Assembly (NCBI GenBank): GCA_016934645.1
Contig: JAFGSL010000119.1
Coordinates: 1 to 52,059 of the forward strand
Length of the DNA: 52,059 nucleotides
From: Anaerolineae bacterium
GTDB lineage: Bacteria; Chloroflexota; Anaerolineae; B4-G1; SLSP01
Direction of reading: 5' to 3'
Both the position numbers and the translations under genes were made by a program. Numbering within the stretch: position 1 is the first letter of the stretch; each line of letters opens with the position of its first letter. Below the pieces are notes generated by a model. That model did not search any database. It was not told where the DNA came from and saw only the letters and a program-made list of their open reading frames with translations. Shown here piece after piece: positions 17,172 through 26,430 of the stretch.

Positions 17172-19739
17172 CTATGATGCCGTCGTCGAATTTGTAATCA
17201 TCCCCAGATTCGCCACCGCCGTGAGTAGACTCGCCAGCGCTGCTTCTGGGTCATCGCGAGCACCGCTAACGGTTGGCTTAGTTATCGGCGCTGTGTTGTA
17301 AAATCCCGCATACAGCCCGCGATGGGCGAGATCTTTAGCGATTGCCAGAGAACCGCCAGCGGTCATCCCGTCGGTTGTTGTGCCGATAAGCAAATTCCCT
17401 GCAGTAAGGCGTGCATACTCCAAATTTGATCTCCCAAACACTATCGGGCGATTGGTAGTATCTGCCGAACCTATAAAAAGGTAAGCACTTTGACAAATAA
17501 GTGCTGAATTTCCTGAAACCGCTATGCCCGCCCATGTTCCGGCTATTCCGGAACCGTAAATTCTCAAAAACAGGCTGTAAGTCATATTGTTGGTCAATCG
17601 CAAATCTGCATACTGCGACGCTATTGTAGACCTGATTCTTCCCAATGCAGCGGCTGTAGAGGAGTATACATCAAACTGAAACCCTGCTGCCGGAGCTGCT
17701 CCTATGCCAACACCTGCAAATGTTGGCGTGGCCGATGTTTTAACCGATTGATCAAACCAATCATCAATGATGCAGCTATCACTGATAGTTACTGTACGAT
17801 TCGCTGCTACTGCTAGAGTAAGTATCCCTGCGCCAGTTTTATTGACTTTACCATCAGTCGCAGGTGTCCCAAGTGTAATAATTCCAGCAACTCCTGCTGG
17901 AGTCACTGCCCGCACAGTATCTGCCCCTGCTTTTACCTCTGCTACCGTAGCCAATTCAACAACGCCAGCTACAGATTCTGAGGCTGCTACAATCTGTGCA
18001 GCTGTCACGTTGTGCGGGTTGGTCGTGCTCCCTATATGCGTATCAATCTGCGCGTGTGTGTTAGTCCCAACGTTGCTCAATTTTGCATGATCGATCTGCG
18101 CCCCGTCGCCGCCGTCGTGATCGTGACTATCGCCGTTGGTAACGCCTCGATCTGCTACCGCAAACGCCGTCGCGTCTTGTCCATCGAGGGTATCCGCATC
18201 TCCTGCAGCATCTGCATAATTCGCGCTGCTCACCTGTCCATCGTCGTCTGGATCATACGTAGCCTTCAACATATCCCCCGAAGCGCTCCCTCCGGACGAT
18301 GCCCCTGCGACTCCAGAAGCTGCAATCGCCGTAACCTCGCTGGACTCCCGCTTCTGCGTCGCTAACAAATATTCTACCCGGTTCAACGCCCCCTGTGGAG
18401 TAATTCGCACCCCCCCCTTACTCGCTTCTGTTTCGTATATCCGCACCACGCGCGGATCTCCCGGGATTAAATCACGCAGCATTAACACGTCTCCGGAGCG
18501 TAGCATCACCGCCGGCCACGGCGACCCATCTGCTCGTTGTACCACTGCCCCGCTTTCCAGCTTGATCCCCGCGATCGGCCAGGCGTTTTCTTTTAGATAT
18601 AAAACGGCATACTGCTCGGCCAATGTTCTCGCCATTTTGTCGAGTGCTAACGTCTTTTCACGCCGTCCCCACTGCGCGATACTATCGCCATCTTCAACCC
18701 AATCGCTGCGCCATCCGTCGGGGAGCTCTGTCCTGACGGCATTAACCACATCATTACGCCTGTATTCAATCTCCCACCCAGGCAAATCTCTCCGCCGGGC
18801 CTGCACAGTTTCCACACTATCCCACGCCGCCAGATTTGCCCCGTCATATAACGTGAACCGCCAGCTCTCCTCACCGTCGCCTAGATAGGCCATATCCTGG
18901 ATCACTCGCAGTGGTGTCTCGCCTTGATACACGGCAGCATCCACGTCCACCGTAGATACATCCGCCGCATACGTTACGCCTTCATCATCGAGAATGGCGC
19001 CCGCGATCGCATCCGGTGTACAACTCACCAACGTTTGCACCCGCAATTCCGTCAACCTGACATACCCCTCACTATCGCCGGTAACGGTACACTCCAAAAC
19101 CAGCGCCAGACCATCCACATTATCCAGCGTTAGATCAATGTCCGCATCGTGATTTTCTGTCGTGCTCCACAATGTTGCTCCGTCGCCATCCTCAATCCGC
19201 GCCTCAAAACTCCCCGACGTGATCACCACCAACGCCCGCGCCCGCAATCGTATCAACCCGGCCCCCAGCACCACGCCGGTCTCCGGATAGGTCACGCTTC
19301 CGGAATGTCCTTCGAGTAAGGCTCCCTGTGCCCCAACGTACACCCGGTTATTGTTGTCAGCCCCAAAGCCGGCCGGCAGCGTACTCTCTGGAGACCAACG
19401 GCCATATTCCACGTCGCTGAAAACGCGCCATACCTCCCCATCTTTCAAACGCTGGCCGGCTCCTTCGACCTTCACGGTCAGTTGATTAGCCAGCAACCCC
19501 CGTCCGGCCAATCGTGGACCCGAAAAATACCCCCACCACACCCGCTCTCCATAAGCCCAGAACTCGACTATGTCTGATCCAATCGCTGACACCAATGGAT
19601 ACAAATCATTCTCAGAACCTGCTACGCGGAAACTCGCGTCGAGGAACCCAACCCCATCGCGCGTTGCAAAACTCCACGAACTGACCCGTTCCGTCAAATC
19701 AATTCGCCCGAACCGTCCCGAAACAAAAATAATCTGCAT
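17172..19739 (-). CDS. Tail fibre / tail hub-associated protein
   Basis: This is the largest structural protein (855 residues). The N-terminal ~450 residues begin like a tail-hub domain (FGRIDLTERVSSWSFATRDG). The C-terminal half is repetitive and fibre-like, with DTLDGQDATAFA, DHAKLSNVGTNTHAQID and GSTTNPHNVTAAQ, motifs common in receptor-binding fibres of siphoviruses. A terminal ~60-residue segment (LAHRGLYAGFYNTAPITKP) resembles fibre tips. It should bind the host surface. It follows the CHAT-domain gene by ten bases. Confidence 0.8.
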   Translation of the reverse strand: MQIIFVSGRFGRIDLTERVSSWSFATRDGVGFLDASFRVAGSENDLYPLVSAIGSDIVEFWAYGERVWWGYFSGPRLAGRGLLANQLTVKVEGAGQRLKDGEVWRVFSDVEYGRWSPESTLPAGFGADNNNRVYVGAQGALLEGHSGSVTYPETGVVLGAGLIRLRARALVVITSGSFEARIEDGDGATLWSTTENHDADIDLTLDNVDGLALVLECTVTGDSEGYVRLTELRVQTLVSCTPDAIAGAILDDEGVTYAADVSTVDVDAAVYQGETPLRVIQDMAYLGDGEESWRFTLYDGANLAAWDSVETVQARRRDLPGWEIEYRRNDVVNAVRTELPDGWRSDWVEDGDSIAQWGRREKTLALDKMARTLAEQYAVLYLKENAWPIAGIKLESGAVVQRADGSPWPAVMLRSGDVLMLRDLIPGDPRVVRIYETEASKGGVRITPQGALNRVEYLLATQKRESSEVTAIAASGVAGASSGGSASGDMLKATYDPDDDGQVSSANYADAAGDADTLDGQDATAFAVADRGVTNGDSHDHDGGDGAQIDHAKLSNVGTNTHAQIDTHIGSTTNPHNVTAAQIVAASESVAGVVELATVAEVKAGADTVRAVTPAGVAGIITLGTPATDGKVNKTGAGILTLAVAANRTVTISDSCIIDDWFDQSVKTSATPTFAGVGIGAAPAAGFQFDVYSSTAAALGRIRSTIASQYADLRLTNNMTYSLFLRIYGSGIAGTWAGIAVSGNSALICQSAYLFIGSADTTNRPIVFGRSNLEYARLTAGNLLIGTTTDGMTAGGSLAIAKDLAHRGLYAGFYNTAPITKPTVSGARDDPEAALASLLTAVANLGMITNSTTAS

Positions 19740-19749
19740 AGGATCTCTC

Positions 19750-20955
19750 TTATGGATGCGTTAATGTCTCTGTTCTAGTCACAACCGTAGGTGTAATTTC
19801 ATCGTTAGCATAGATCGTCAAAACCCTTGTGATCGTATCCGTTGAGAATGTTCCGGTCAAAACATCATACTGTACGTTGATGGCCACGTCATAGCCGCTG
19901 TTGTTCACGGTTAACGTGATCGTATCTGCGGTAACATCCACACTGCCTCCGCTAGCGATTTGTGAGCCATACACCAGGGACGCGCTCCATTGCTCAACCA
20001 ACGTGAACGTCAACGTCTTGCTCCCGGCCAACACCCAATCCTGCATAACGACGGCATCGTCAGAAACCACGTTGGTGACACCCAAAACGCCGTTGACCAG
20101 TACCTGGCTATCCCAGTTCCACCCATAATCCATCAGCACAATGGGCATGTAGGTCGAATAGTAAATACCTACAGTTTCTTCCTGCGGAGTGCACCCAAAA
20201 CCACTGATGCACGCCGTAGGAGTAGGCCACGGAACCTCCGTTCCAATCGGCTCCCACCAAGGTGTATATGTTGGTTGCGGAGTAGGTGTATCAACCGGAG
20301 ATACCGGTGAATCAAACGTCAACAGACTCGGCGCGAGCATCTCATGCAGCAGTCCGATCAGCAACACCACCAACGCCAATGCTCCGCCAAAACAACCCGC
20401 CTTACCCCCAAACTTGATGGGCATTTTATCGCCGGGCTTAATCATAACAAATTCCAGGGCATCGTCTGCTCCTGGCATTTTTCGCAGCGCTGCCAGTTTT
20501 GCGTACATCCTGGCAATATTCCAGGCAGCACCCACAGAAACCCCCGATTGCAATGCGCCGCGTAATGCCGTTGCCAGCACATCTGCGCCGGCCAATATTC
20601 CTCCGGTGCCGCCAAAATTCTCTCCAGGTCCGGCAACGATCGCACTTGCCCCCGCTGCGAAAAGCGCTTGAACCATGGCCGTGTTTTCCATCCCATAACA
20701 CGTGCCCAAAAATACTACTGCGCCGTTCAGTTCCCATTCACGCACGTGAGCCGCAGTCATCACCACCTGTCTGGAACTATCCACCCACGTTGTGCCCTCC
20801 GCGCCGGGATGCAGCCAGATCATCACTAACGAATAGGGCCCCCCTCTGGGCCACAATGGGCCGTGTCCCGCCACGGTAACAATCGCTTTTTTCCCCGCAA
20901 TTTTATGCGCATTCTCCTCGAACTCCGGCACTGTCATCACCAAAACATCGTTCAT
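19750..20955 (-). CDS. CHAT (caspase-fold) domain protein with membrane anchor
   Basis: Residues 20-155 of 401 follow the CHAT peptidase pattern: strand-His-Gly (TVAGHG, His31), TAAHVREWELNGAVVFLGTCYG with Cys86, then ALFAAGASAIVAGP and ALRGALQSGVSVGAAWNIAR. His and Cys stand in the order and spacing of the catalytic dyad. A membrane segment follows (GGALALVVLLIGLLHEML, about 190-207), then a Pro/Thr-rich linker and a beta-rich domain of about 150 residues. AGGAG precedes the ATG. It lies in the tail module between the distal tail and fibre genes, behind a CTAA-N7-TTAG site. Known CHAT proteins are proteases in defence or cell-death systems. Role here is unknown; substrate cannot be seen. Confidence 0.75.
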   Translation of the reverse strand: MNDVLVMTVPEFEENAHKIAGKKAIVTVAGHGPLWPRGGPYSLVMIWLHPGAEGTTWVDSSRQVVMTAAHVREWELNGAVVFLGTCYGMENTAMVQALFAAGASAIVAGPGENFGGTGGILAGADVLATALRGALQSGVSVGAAWNIARMYAKLAALRKMPGADDALEFVMIKPGDKMPIKFGGKAGCFGGALALVVLLIGLLHEMLAPSLLTFDSPVSPVDTPTPQPTYTPWWEPIGTEVPWPTPTACISGFGCTPQEETVGIYYSTYMPIVLMDYGWNWDSQVLVNGVLGVTNVVSDDAVVMQDWVLAGSKTLTFTLVEQWSASLVYGSQIASGGSVDVTADTITLTVNNSGYDVAINVQYDVLTGTFSTDTITRVLTIYANDEITPTVVTRTETLTHP

Positions 20956-20963
20956 TTTCAGCT

Positions 20964-20982
20964 CCTAATAAACCGTTAGCTA
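20964..20982. promoter_or_regulatory. CTAA-N7-TTAG site 1
   Basis: The site reads CCTAATAAACCGTTAGCTA and fills the gap between the distal tail gene stop and the ribosome binding site of the CHAT gene. It is one of seven exact members of the series. Confidence 0.65.
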
Positions 20983-20984
20983 CT

Positions 20985-22316
20985 CTATGGCAGGTTTGCA
21001 TAACGCGGGCGGGCAAATAACTGTACCTGTGCCGTCCGCAGCGCCTCAGCCGCCCCGGTATCGTTCTCCAACGCGAACACCATGCTTTGGTATCCGCCAC
21101 CTGGCAAACCCGCCGGCCACAGTTCTATTGGGCCACCATAAGCGTTAACCAATGGCAAATTTTCACCGCCGAATTCATACAAAACCGGCACATCCATCCT
21201 GCGCATATCATCCTCGATACACGTACCCTGGATCGCATTGAACCCGTCGAAGCCCCACACGCGCCATTGTGCCAACTCACCATACACCGGCAGCAACAAC
21301 ACATAATCCACGCTGCTGCTGCTAGCTCCAGCCAACCGCACCCTAATCGGATAACGCACCGGGGGCATATAGCCGCGTGGAGGAAGATAGAACAACCCAA
21401 AATCATTCCATCCGGGCGACCCCGTGATCGTGTTGGTCTGCTCCCGACGCAACTCGTAACCCACACCTAGCTCCCATTCCCCACGCAAATGTCCGTTCAC
21501 CAGCATCCTGAACCATCCGGTATAGTTGCGCATTATCGAGTGGGCCACACTCCACGTAAAACTCGTTCCAACGCCATAATTACCGTTGCTGGCGCCTTCG
21601 TCAGGAACGAGTTCCGGCATAGGCTCGGCAGCATCCGCCTCCAATGTCGTCGCGATCCCCTCAGGAAACCAATGAATCATCACCCGCGCCAGGCGCGCGT
21701 CAGAATCATAATCGTTGTTTAGCCGTATCCGCACAGGAGTAGGCGCATCCCCCGCCGGCGTCTGCACCCGCAGCACGTTCGACCTGGCCGGATTCGTATC
21801 CTCGCAATTCGTGATCTGTGCATAATCCGCAAACGTCGTGTTGTCACGGCGCTTCACCTGCACGATCACTTCATCGCCCTCCCAATATGGCGCCCGCTCC
21901 CACGTCACATTCAACACGTGCCCGCGCTCCAGCGTCACTCGACCGCCATATAACCTGGACTCGTACCACTCGTTCACTCCGTGTCGTGCGCTATCCCTGA
22001 AGCGCAACACATACTCCAGATCTTTCCGTGAGCTCTCAGCCCACAACCTAGCCGCCATAAACGCCTGATTCAACGTTCGCAGCGCCGTCATCACATTATC
22101 GCCGTAGAAGTTAACTTTGCACGACTCCACCGCATTCCCCACGCGATGCGCCACCGGCCAACTCCCCACCGTCTCCCCCTGCGTCCAAGTCACGTCTATC
22201 GGCGGGCTGGAAGGGAAATAGTCGTACAACGTCCCGTTAGGGGCAATACTCTGCACAGTCAACGTAACCCCGCTGGCCGTCCACTCTCTGCGTCCAATGC
22301 TCAATTGATAGCTCAT
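20985..22316 (-). CDS. Distal tail-like protein
   Basis: This 443-residue protein follows the tape measure gene with an ATGA overlap, the usual place of the distal tail (Dit) or baseplate hub protein. The start MSYQLSIGRREW and the early stretch of beta strands, followed by VAHRVGNAVESCKVNFYG and LERGHVLNVTWERAPYWEGDE, fit tail proteins of siphoviruses that organise the tail tip. No catalytic motif is seen. Confidence 0.7.
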   Translation of the reverse strand: MSYQLSIGRREWTASGVTLTVQSIAPNGTLYDYFPSSPPIDVTWTQGETVGSWPVAHRVGNAVESCKVNFYGDNVMTALRTLNQAFMAARLWAESSRKDLEYVLRFRDSARHGVNEWYESRLYGGRVTLERGHVLNVTWERAPYWEGDEVIVQVKRRDNTTFADYAQITNCEDTNPARSNVLRVQTPAGDAPTPVRIRLNNDYDSDARLARVMIHWFPEGIATTLEADAAEPMPELVPDEGASNGNYGVGTSFTWSVAHSIMRNYTGWFRMLVNGHLRGEWELGVGYELRREQTNTITGSPGWNDFGLFYLPPRGYMPPVRYPIRVRLAGASSSSVDYVLLLPVYGELAQWRVWGFDGFNAIQGTCIEDDMRRMDVPVLYEFGGENLPLVNAYGGPIELWPAGLPGGGYQSMVFALENDTGAAEALRTAQVQLFARPRYANLP

Positions 22317-24019
22317 GCGTAGCTCTGTACCCTTCGACCAATGATTTCACTGATCTGGTCCGCCAGACGATCCACATCCTGCTCGCCGGCGATCTGTGCA
22401 TACACCGTCACCGGGGCGTGCACCTGCACCGACCCGGACGCCATCCGCTCGGACTCTGCCGCTGTGTGAACATAGGCTCCTGCTGGCAATCTCACCAACT
22501 CCGGCCCACGCTCTCCCACCCATGCTATCTGTGATTGTGTTACTGATCCGCCCTCGGCAAATGCCCCGACAGTGCCTCTGCTTTCTGGGCCTGCTCCCAA
22601 AGATGGGATGCCCCCTTCCGTCTCAATTTTAATCCGTATAGTTTTGTCCTGAAGTTTATTGATGTTCTCATGAAGAGTGAGCACCCGTGCTGCATACTCA
22701 CTCGCTCGTATGGAACCATCCGCCAGTGATCCATTTAACCCATTCATTTGATTCATTGCATTGAGTTCAGATTGAGTCAGCATCCCACTCTGTTTCATCA
22801 GTTCCAACTGCGCCGAACGATACGTATGCAGGTCAATTTCTCCCTCTTTATATAGTCCGTTCAGCGTCTCTAGTTGCAGATTGACAAACGCCTGTGCACC
22901 CATCTCTCCCAATCCTGCCGCAAATTGCAATGATGCCGTAGCTGCTGCCGCTCCGGCTTCCTCGACAGCTCGTTCTGCTTCTGCCAACGCAATCTGCTCA
23001 GCAGCGGCTTTAGCCGTCGCTTCTGATTGCATCTGGATCGCCATGTTGTATTGGTTCATCGCGTCCATAGATGAAAACGCCTGAGGAGTCACCTCCTCCT
23101 CATAAGTCGCGGCGTATGCGACGAGGGCGTCTCTGGCTGTGCCCATAGTCCGTCCTTGCACTGCCAAATTCGCGTTATATTCCTGAATCGCCGCGTTCGT
23201 CCCCGTTAGAACCAACCGCGTCGCCTCAATCCCACTATTCCAACTGATGACACTTCTTCCGGTTGCGTTCGCCGCTTCATACCATTCTGCATAACGTCCG
23301 GTGAGCGTTGCCAGCACGTCTACCACGCCGCCGGCCACTTCGGCTTGTTGCTTCAACCCATCTGTAGCATTTTCCAGATTCGCCCGCATCCGATCGTAAT
23401 TGTCGGTCAGGCTCGCAACATTACCGCCGGCCTGATCGACCAAGACATTCCCTTGCCGCATCAACTCGTTCAAAAACGCAAGCTGCTTTTCTTCAGCGCT
23501 CAGCGACTCAACACTTTTATTGACGCTCTTCGCATAGTTCTGATACGCCGTCTCCTGCTTGACCACGATCCCCAGGTTATCGGCGATCATCGTACTCTGC
23601 TTCTTGGCAGCAGTAGAAAGGCTTTGATACATAAACGCCGTATCGCCCAACGTCGGGTTCAACTTGCTGGCCGCCTTGGCCATCGAAAGCAGCTCCGGAA
23701 CAGCGTCCTTATACGCCTTTTGCATCGTCGCTGATGCGCCGGCCGTCAGCGTCAACGTCCCGCTCATCAACGTCATATCGCTCACGGTCCCGCCCACCGC
23801 ATTGCGCAGCGTCCCGATCGACATTCCCAGGTCGTCGAAGTTCTTCCGCGTCTGCGCCACCTTCGCCCCAGCCTCGGCAAACTCGAACGCCGCCACGCCG
23901 GCTTCCTTCAACTTCCCCAGCGCGCCGCTCACCATATCCAGCCCCGACTTCAAATCCGTCAGGCTGCCCTTGGCGTTATTCGATCCCGTGACCTTGATCA
24001 GCAACTCGATGATGTTCAT
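22313..24019 (-). CDS. Tape measure protein
   Basis: This 568-residue, Ala-rich, mostly helical protein starts MNIIELLIKVTGSNNAKGSLTDL as tape measures do. Heptad patterns run to about residue 450. Its length would correspond to a tail of about 85 nm by the 0.15-nm-per-residue rule. It follows the two small tail chaperone genes (ATGA overlap), the canonical order in siphoviruses. It is injected with DNA and sets tail length. Confidence 0.88.
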   Translation of the reverse strand: MNIIELLIKVTGSNNAKGSLTDLKSGLDMVSGALGKLKEAGVAAFEFAEAGAKVAQTRKNFDDLGMSIGTLRNAVGGTVSDMTLMSGTLTLTAGASATMQKAYKDAVPELLSMAKAASKLNPTLGDTAFMYQSLSTAAKKQSTMIADNLGIVVKQETAYQNYAKSVNKSVESLSAEEKQLAFLNELMRQGNVLVDQAGGNVASLTDNYDRMRANLENATDGLKQQAEVAGGVVDVLATLTGRYAEWYEAANATGRSVISWNSGIEATRLVLTGTNAAIQEYNANLAVQGRTMGTARDALVAYAATYEEEVTPQAFSSMDAMNQYNMAIQMQSEATAKAAAEQIALAEAERAVEEAGAAAATASLQFAAGLGEMGAQAFVNLQLETLNGLYKEGEIDLHTYRSAQLELMKQSGMLTQSELNAMNQMNGLNGSLADGSIRASEYAARVLTLHENINKLQDKTIRIKIETEGGIPSLGAGPESRGTVGAFAEGGSVTQSQIAWVGERGPELVRLPAGAYVHTAAESERMASGSVQVHAPVTVYAQIAGEQDVDRLADQISEIIGRRVQSYA

Positions 24020-24198
24020 TGTCCAATCCTGTTGATCTTTCGCAACATCTCAGAGATAAACAAATGCCGCGCCGCCTTCACCATATCCACCCGCTCCAGG
24101 TCCCACGGCCCGCAGTGATACAACTCCATCAGCTCCAGTTCCGTCACCTCGTGCGGAACCGGATGCCGCTGGTAACGCACGGCATCCATCAACCACAC
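24016..24198 (-). CDS. Tail assembly chaperone, second frame
   Basis: This 60-residue frame starts with GTG at 24198, eight bases past the stop of the first chaperone and in its +1 frame. No good ribosome binding site precedes the GTG. The +1 frame is open further back to about 24238, so it may be expressed as a frameshift extension of the first chaperone, as in lambda G/GT. It ends overlapping the tape measure start. Confidence 0.6.
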   Translation of the reverse strand: MWLMDAVRYQRHPVPHEVTELELMELYHCGPWDLERVDMVKAARHLFISEMLRKINRIGQ

Positions 24199-24205
24199 AA
24201 AATAA

Positions 24206-24451
24206 CTACCCTGACTTTTCCCGTCGAAATATCTGCGCCAGGGTGAGCCTCACCAACTCCCCCCGCGCCTCAAACCATTCCTCTAACGGAACCACGTCGA
24301 GACTGGGTCGCACTGTCCTTTCCAGCATCTCCTGAGTGGCCTCAAGTTCCCCTGCATCCACCTGGAGCAACTTCCCCACGTCAGCCCCGGTCAACCCACT
24401 GATGTCAATCGTCCACGCTCGTCGCACTTTCGTCGTTGTTTCTTCGCTCAT
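24206..24451 (-). CDS. Tail assembly chaperone, first frame
   Basis: This 81-residue acidic helical protein lies between the tail tube genes and the tape measure, where gpG-like chaperones are encoded. It ends TLAQIFRREKSG. Near the end ATA TTT CGA offers a possible +1 slip on TTTC into the next frame. Family assignment rests on position and size, not on a motif. Confidence 0.65.
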   Translation of the reverse strand: MSEETTTKVRRAWTIDISGLTGADVGKLLQVDAGELEATQEMLERTVRPSLDVVPLEEWFEARGELVRLTLAQIFRREKSG

Positions 24452-24454
24452 CTC

Positions 24455-24859
24455 TTACTCCCCCGGCGGAACCACGGTTTCCGTCATATCTCCGGTGAAA
24501 TTAAATGTGATCGTAAACACCACGTGATCGTTATAGGACACAACCCTGGTCCTATTCGTGATGTTGATTTCACCATATAGCCAGGGTAACCCAATCGTTT
24601 TCCCCAACGGATAAAAATCCAGCGTCCCGGTAAATCCCTGCTCCAGCGCTGCCCACGTCGCTCCGGCAGCGTCATCCACGAACGTCGCCGTGCATCCGTT
24701 GCGATATGTGATCCCGCCGGGGATGCTGGTGCCGTCATCATCTGCCGCATGTGTCGTGTCCGGCGTCGGATGATCCTCCGGGATCGTAACCTCACGCACT
24801 TCCTCCATCTGCACCGTCTCGAAATCAAACTCCATCGCTTGTCCGGTAAAATGTGCCAT
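24455..24859 (-). CDS. Major tail tube protein paralogue 2
   Basis: This 134-residue protein shares VREVTIPEDHPTPDTTHA, SIPGGITYRNGC and TNRTRxVxYND with the gene upstream; they are about half identical. It has the beta-rich pattern of phage tail tube proteins. The two differ most in the N-terminal 20 residues and in the C-terminus. It would polymerise or cap the tube. Confidence 0.75.
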   Translation of the reverse strand: MAHFTGQAMEFDFETVQMEEVREVTIPEDHPTPDTTHAADDDGTSIPGGITYRNGCTATFVDDAAGATWAALEQGFTGTLDFYPLGKTIGLPWLYGEINITNRTRVVSYNDHVVFTITFNFTGDMTETVVPPGE

Positions 24860-24860
24860 C

Positions 24861-25253
24861 TTACACCGTCCCCGGCGTCCACGCGCCGCTCACATTGAAA
24901 GTCACCTGGAACGAAACCGCGTCATTGTACGCCACCGTCCGCGTCCGGTTCGTCACCACAACACTCCCGGTGATCTTCGGTTTTCCGCCCGTGTTGCCCA
25001 ACGGATAAACGACCATCGTCCCGGTCGTCCCCGGCGCCAATGCCGCCCACACCGTCCCGCCGTCATCGTCCACCAGCGTCATCGTACACCCGTTGCGGTA
25101 CGTGATCCCTCCTGGGATGCTTTCTCCATCGTCATTCCCGGCGTGGGTTGTATCCGGTGTTGGGTGATCTTCCGGGATCGTAACCTCACGAATGCCGGCC
25201 AACGTCGTCCCTCCCAACGTTACTGCCAAATCTGCGCCAGTATAATGCGCCAT
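24861..25253 (-). CDS. Major tail tube protein paralogue 1
   Basis: This 130-residue protein starts MAHYTGADLAVTLGGTTLAG and carries the same core as its downstream copy. GGAGGTAT precedes the ATG. It is probably the main tail tube subunit, because it is the first copy and follows the tail terminator gene. Confidence 0.75.
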   Translation of the reverse strand: MAHYTGADLAVTLGGTTLAGIREVTIPEDHPTPDTTHAGNDDGESIPGGITYRNGCTMTLVDDDGGTVWAALAPGTTGTMVVYPLGNTGGKPKITGSVVVTNRTRTVAYNDAVSFQVTFNVSGAWTPGTV

Positions 25254-25266
25254 AGCTGTATACCTC

Positions 25267-25692
25267 CTAATTTCTCAATGTAAACACCAGTCGGATTCTC
25301 TCCGACCTATACTGCACCCCATCCACCATCGAATAATCCGGCTCGGTAGGCGACGCCATATCCACTAGCGTCCAATTCGTCGTCTTGCGACTGGCCGCCA
25401 CCACCCCGGCCACCGCCGCAAACAACGTGTCCAACGCCGTCTCGGCCGTATCCGTATCATCGTCAGGCCCGCGCCTGACGTAATTGGTCAACCAAATCTC
25501 GGCCTTGTACACATCCGGCGTGTACCCTGCCGCCAAAAGCTCCCAATCCAACGGCCCATCGTGCAACGTCGCTACCGGCGAAAGTCCCCCGAAACTCTTG
25601 GGTTGGCTCGTATACGTCGCCTGCCATTTCGTCGTAGCATCCAACAACGCCTTCAACGCAGTCCTGATCGTTGAACGTGCAATCACCGTCAT
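25267..25692 (-). CDS. Tail terminator / minor tail protein
   Basis: This 141-residue protein starts with ATGA overlap after the gp10-like gene. It has the helix-strand pattern of tail completion proteins (STIRTALKALLD, YKAEIWLTNYVRRG, SERIRLVFTLRN). It is in the usual place just before the tail tube genes. Confidence 0.65.
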   Translation of the reverse strand: MTVIARSTIRTALKALLDATTKWQATYTSQPKSFGGLSPVATLHDGPLDWELLAAGYTPDVYKAEIWLTNYVRRGPDDDTDTAETALDTLFAAVAGVVAASRKTTNWTLVDMASPTEPDYSMVDGVQYRSERIRLVFTLRN

Positions 25693-26069
25693 CCGTTATT
25701 TCCCTCCCGCGCAATCCGCGCGATCTCATCCTGCACTTCTTTCACAATCTTGGGCCCTTCTTCCTTCGCGGTTCTCCCGTAAAAATCGTGATCACCGCCG
25801 CGCGCCGCCTCGATCGCTGCATAGGCTGTATTGTTGCCCACTACCCCAAACACTTCGTTGGCCGTAGACTGCACCACCGGCGTGTGCGCATTTTTCAATC
25901 TCCCCGTGTCCACGTGCGTGATAGAAGTCGCGTACCGATGCGCCCGCAGCGTCGCCCGCGCCACAATCGCATCCATCCCCCCACCGGCGCTCAACTGCGT
26001 CAGCGTCTTCTCCAAGCGCGCCTGGGCTTCCTTCAACCCCTTGATTTCAGTCTCTAGGCTAGTGCTCAT
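25689..26069 (-). CDS. HK97 gp10-like head-tail protein
   Basis: This 126-residue protein has the gp10 pattern: an N-terminal helix (LKEAQARLEKTLTQL), VDTGRLKNAH, then AYAAIEAARGG and a C-terminal helix. The VDTGxLxxS/AH motif is typical of the family. It lies between the connector and tail terminator genes. Confidence 0.75.
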   Translation of the reverse strand: MSTSLETEIKGLKEAQARLEKTLTQLSAGGGMDAIVARATLRAHRYATSITHVDTGRLKNAHTPVVQSTANEVFGVVGNNTAYAAIEAARGGDHDFYGRTAKEEGPKIVKEVQDEIARIAREGNNG

Positions 26070-26094
26070 AATAATGCATTAGGTATCCTAAGAC

Positions 26095-26430
26095 CTACTT
26101 AATCTGCTCTACAAATACCCGCAAATACGACTGCCCACCCGCCGTATCGTCCGTCCACTCTGCCACAGCTCGCACCACATACTCCACCGTGGCCACCACC
26201 AACCGATCTCCTTCCTTGATATCCGTAGTCGCCAGGTACGTCTCCTTCGCCTCCCTGGGCGAATCTAACGGCAGCGTCGCCGCAACCTCGGCCGAGATCG
26301 GCAACAACGGCGTGATATCCAACCCCGTCAAATACGTTACCATCGCCCCGACCTTCCCGGCTGCCGGCGTCGGGCTTCGCTTCGTGGAGGCCGTCGCCGT
26401 CAAAAACTGCGCCAACCACGGCATTGTCAT
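26095..26430 (-). CDS. Head-tail stopper-like protein
   Basis: This 111-residue beta-rich protein overlaps the upstream gene as ATGA. EGDRLVVATVEYVVRAVAEW resembles head closure proteins (gp16/FII-like). Assignment rests on place and size. Confidence 0.6.
   Translation of the reverse strand: MTMPWLAQFLTATASTKRSPTPAAGKVGAMVTYLTGLDITPLLPISAEVAATLPLDSPREAKETYLATTDIKEGDRLVVATVEYVVRAVAEWTDDTAGGQSYLRVFVEQIK

Noticed and set aside
17278..17293. CTAACGGTTGGCTTAG as a further CTAA/TTAG site
   Set aside because: The spacer is eight bases and the site lies inside the fibre gene, so it does not fit the series.
24200..24235. -1 slippery heptamer GGGAAAA near the end of the tail chaperone gene
   Set aside because: The codon phase (CGG GAA AAG) does not fit X XXY YYZ, and the second frame is +1, not -1.
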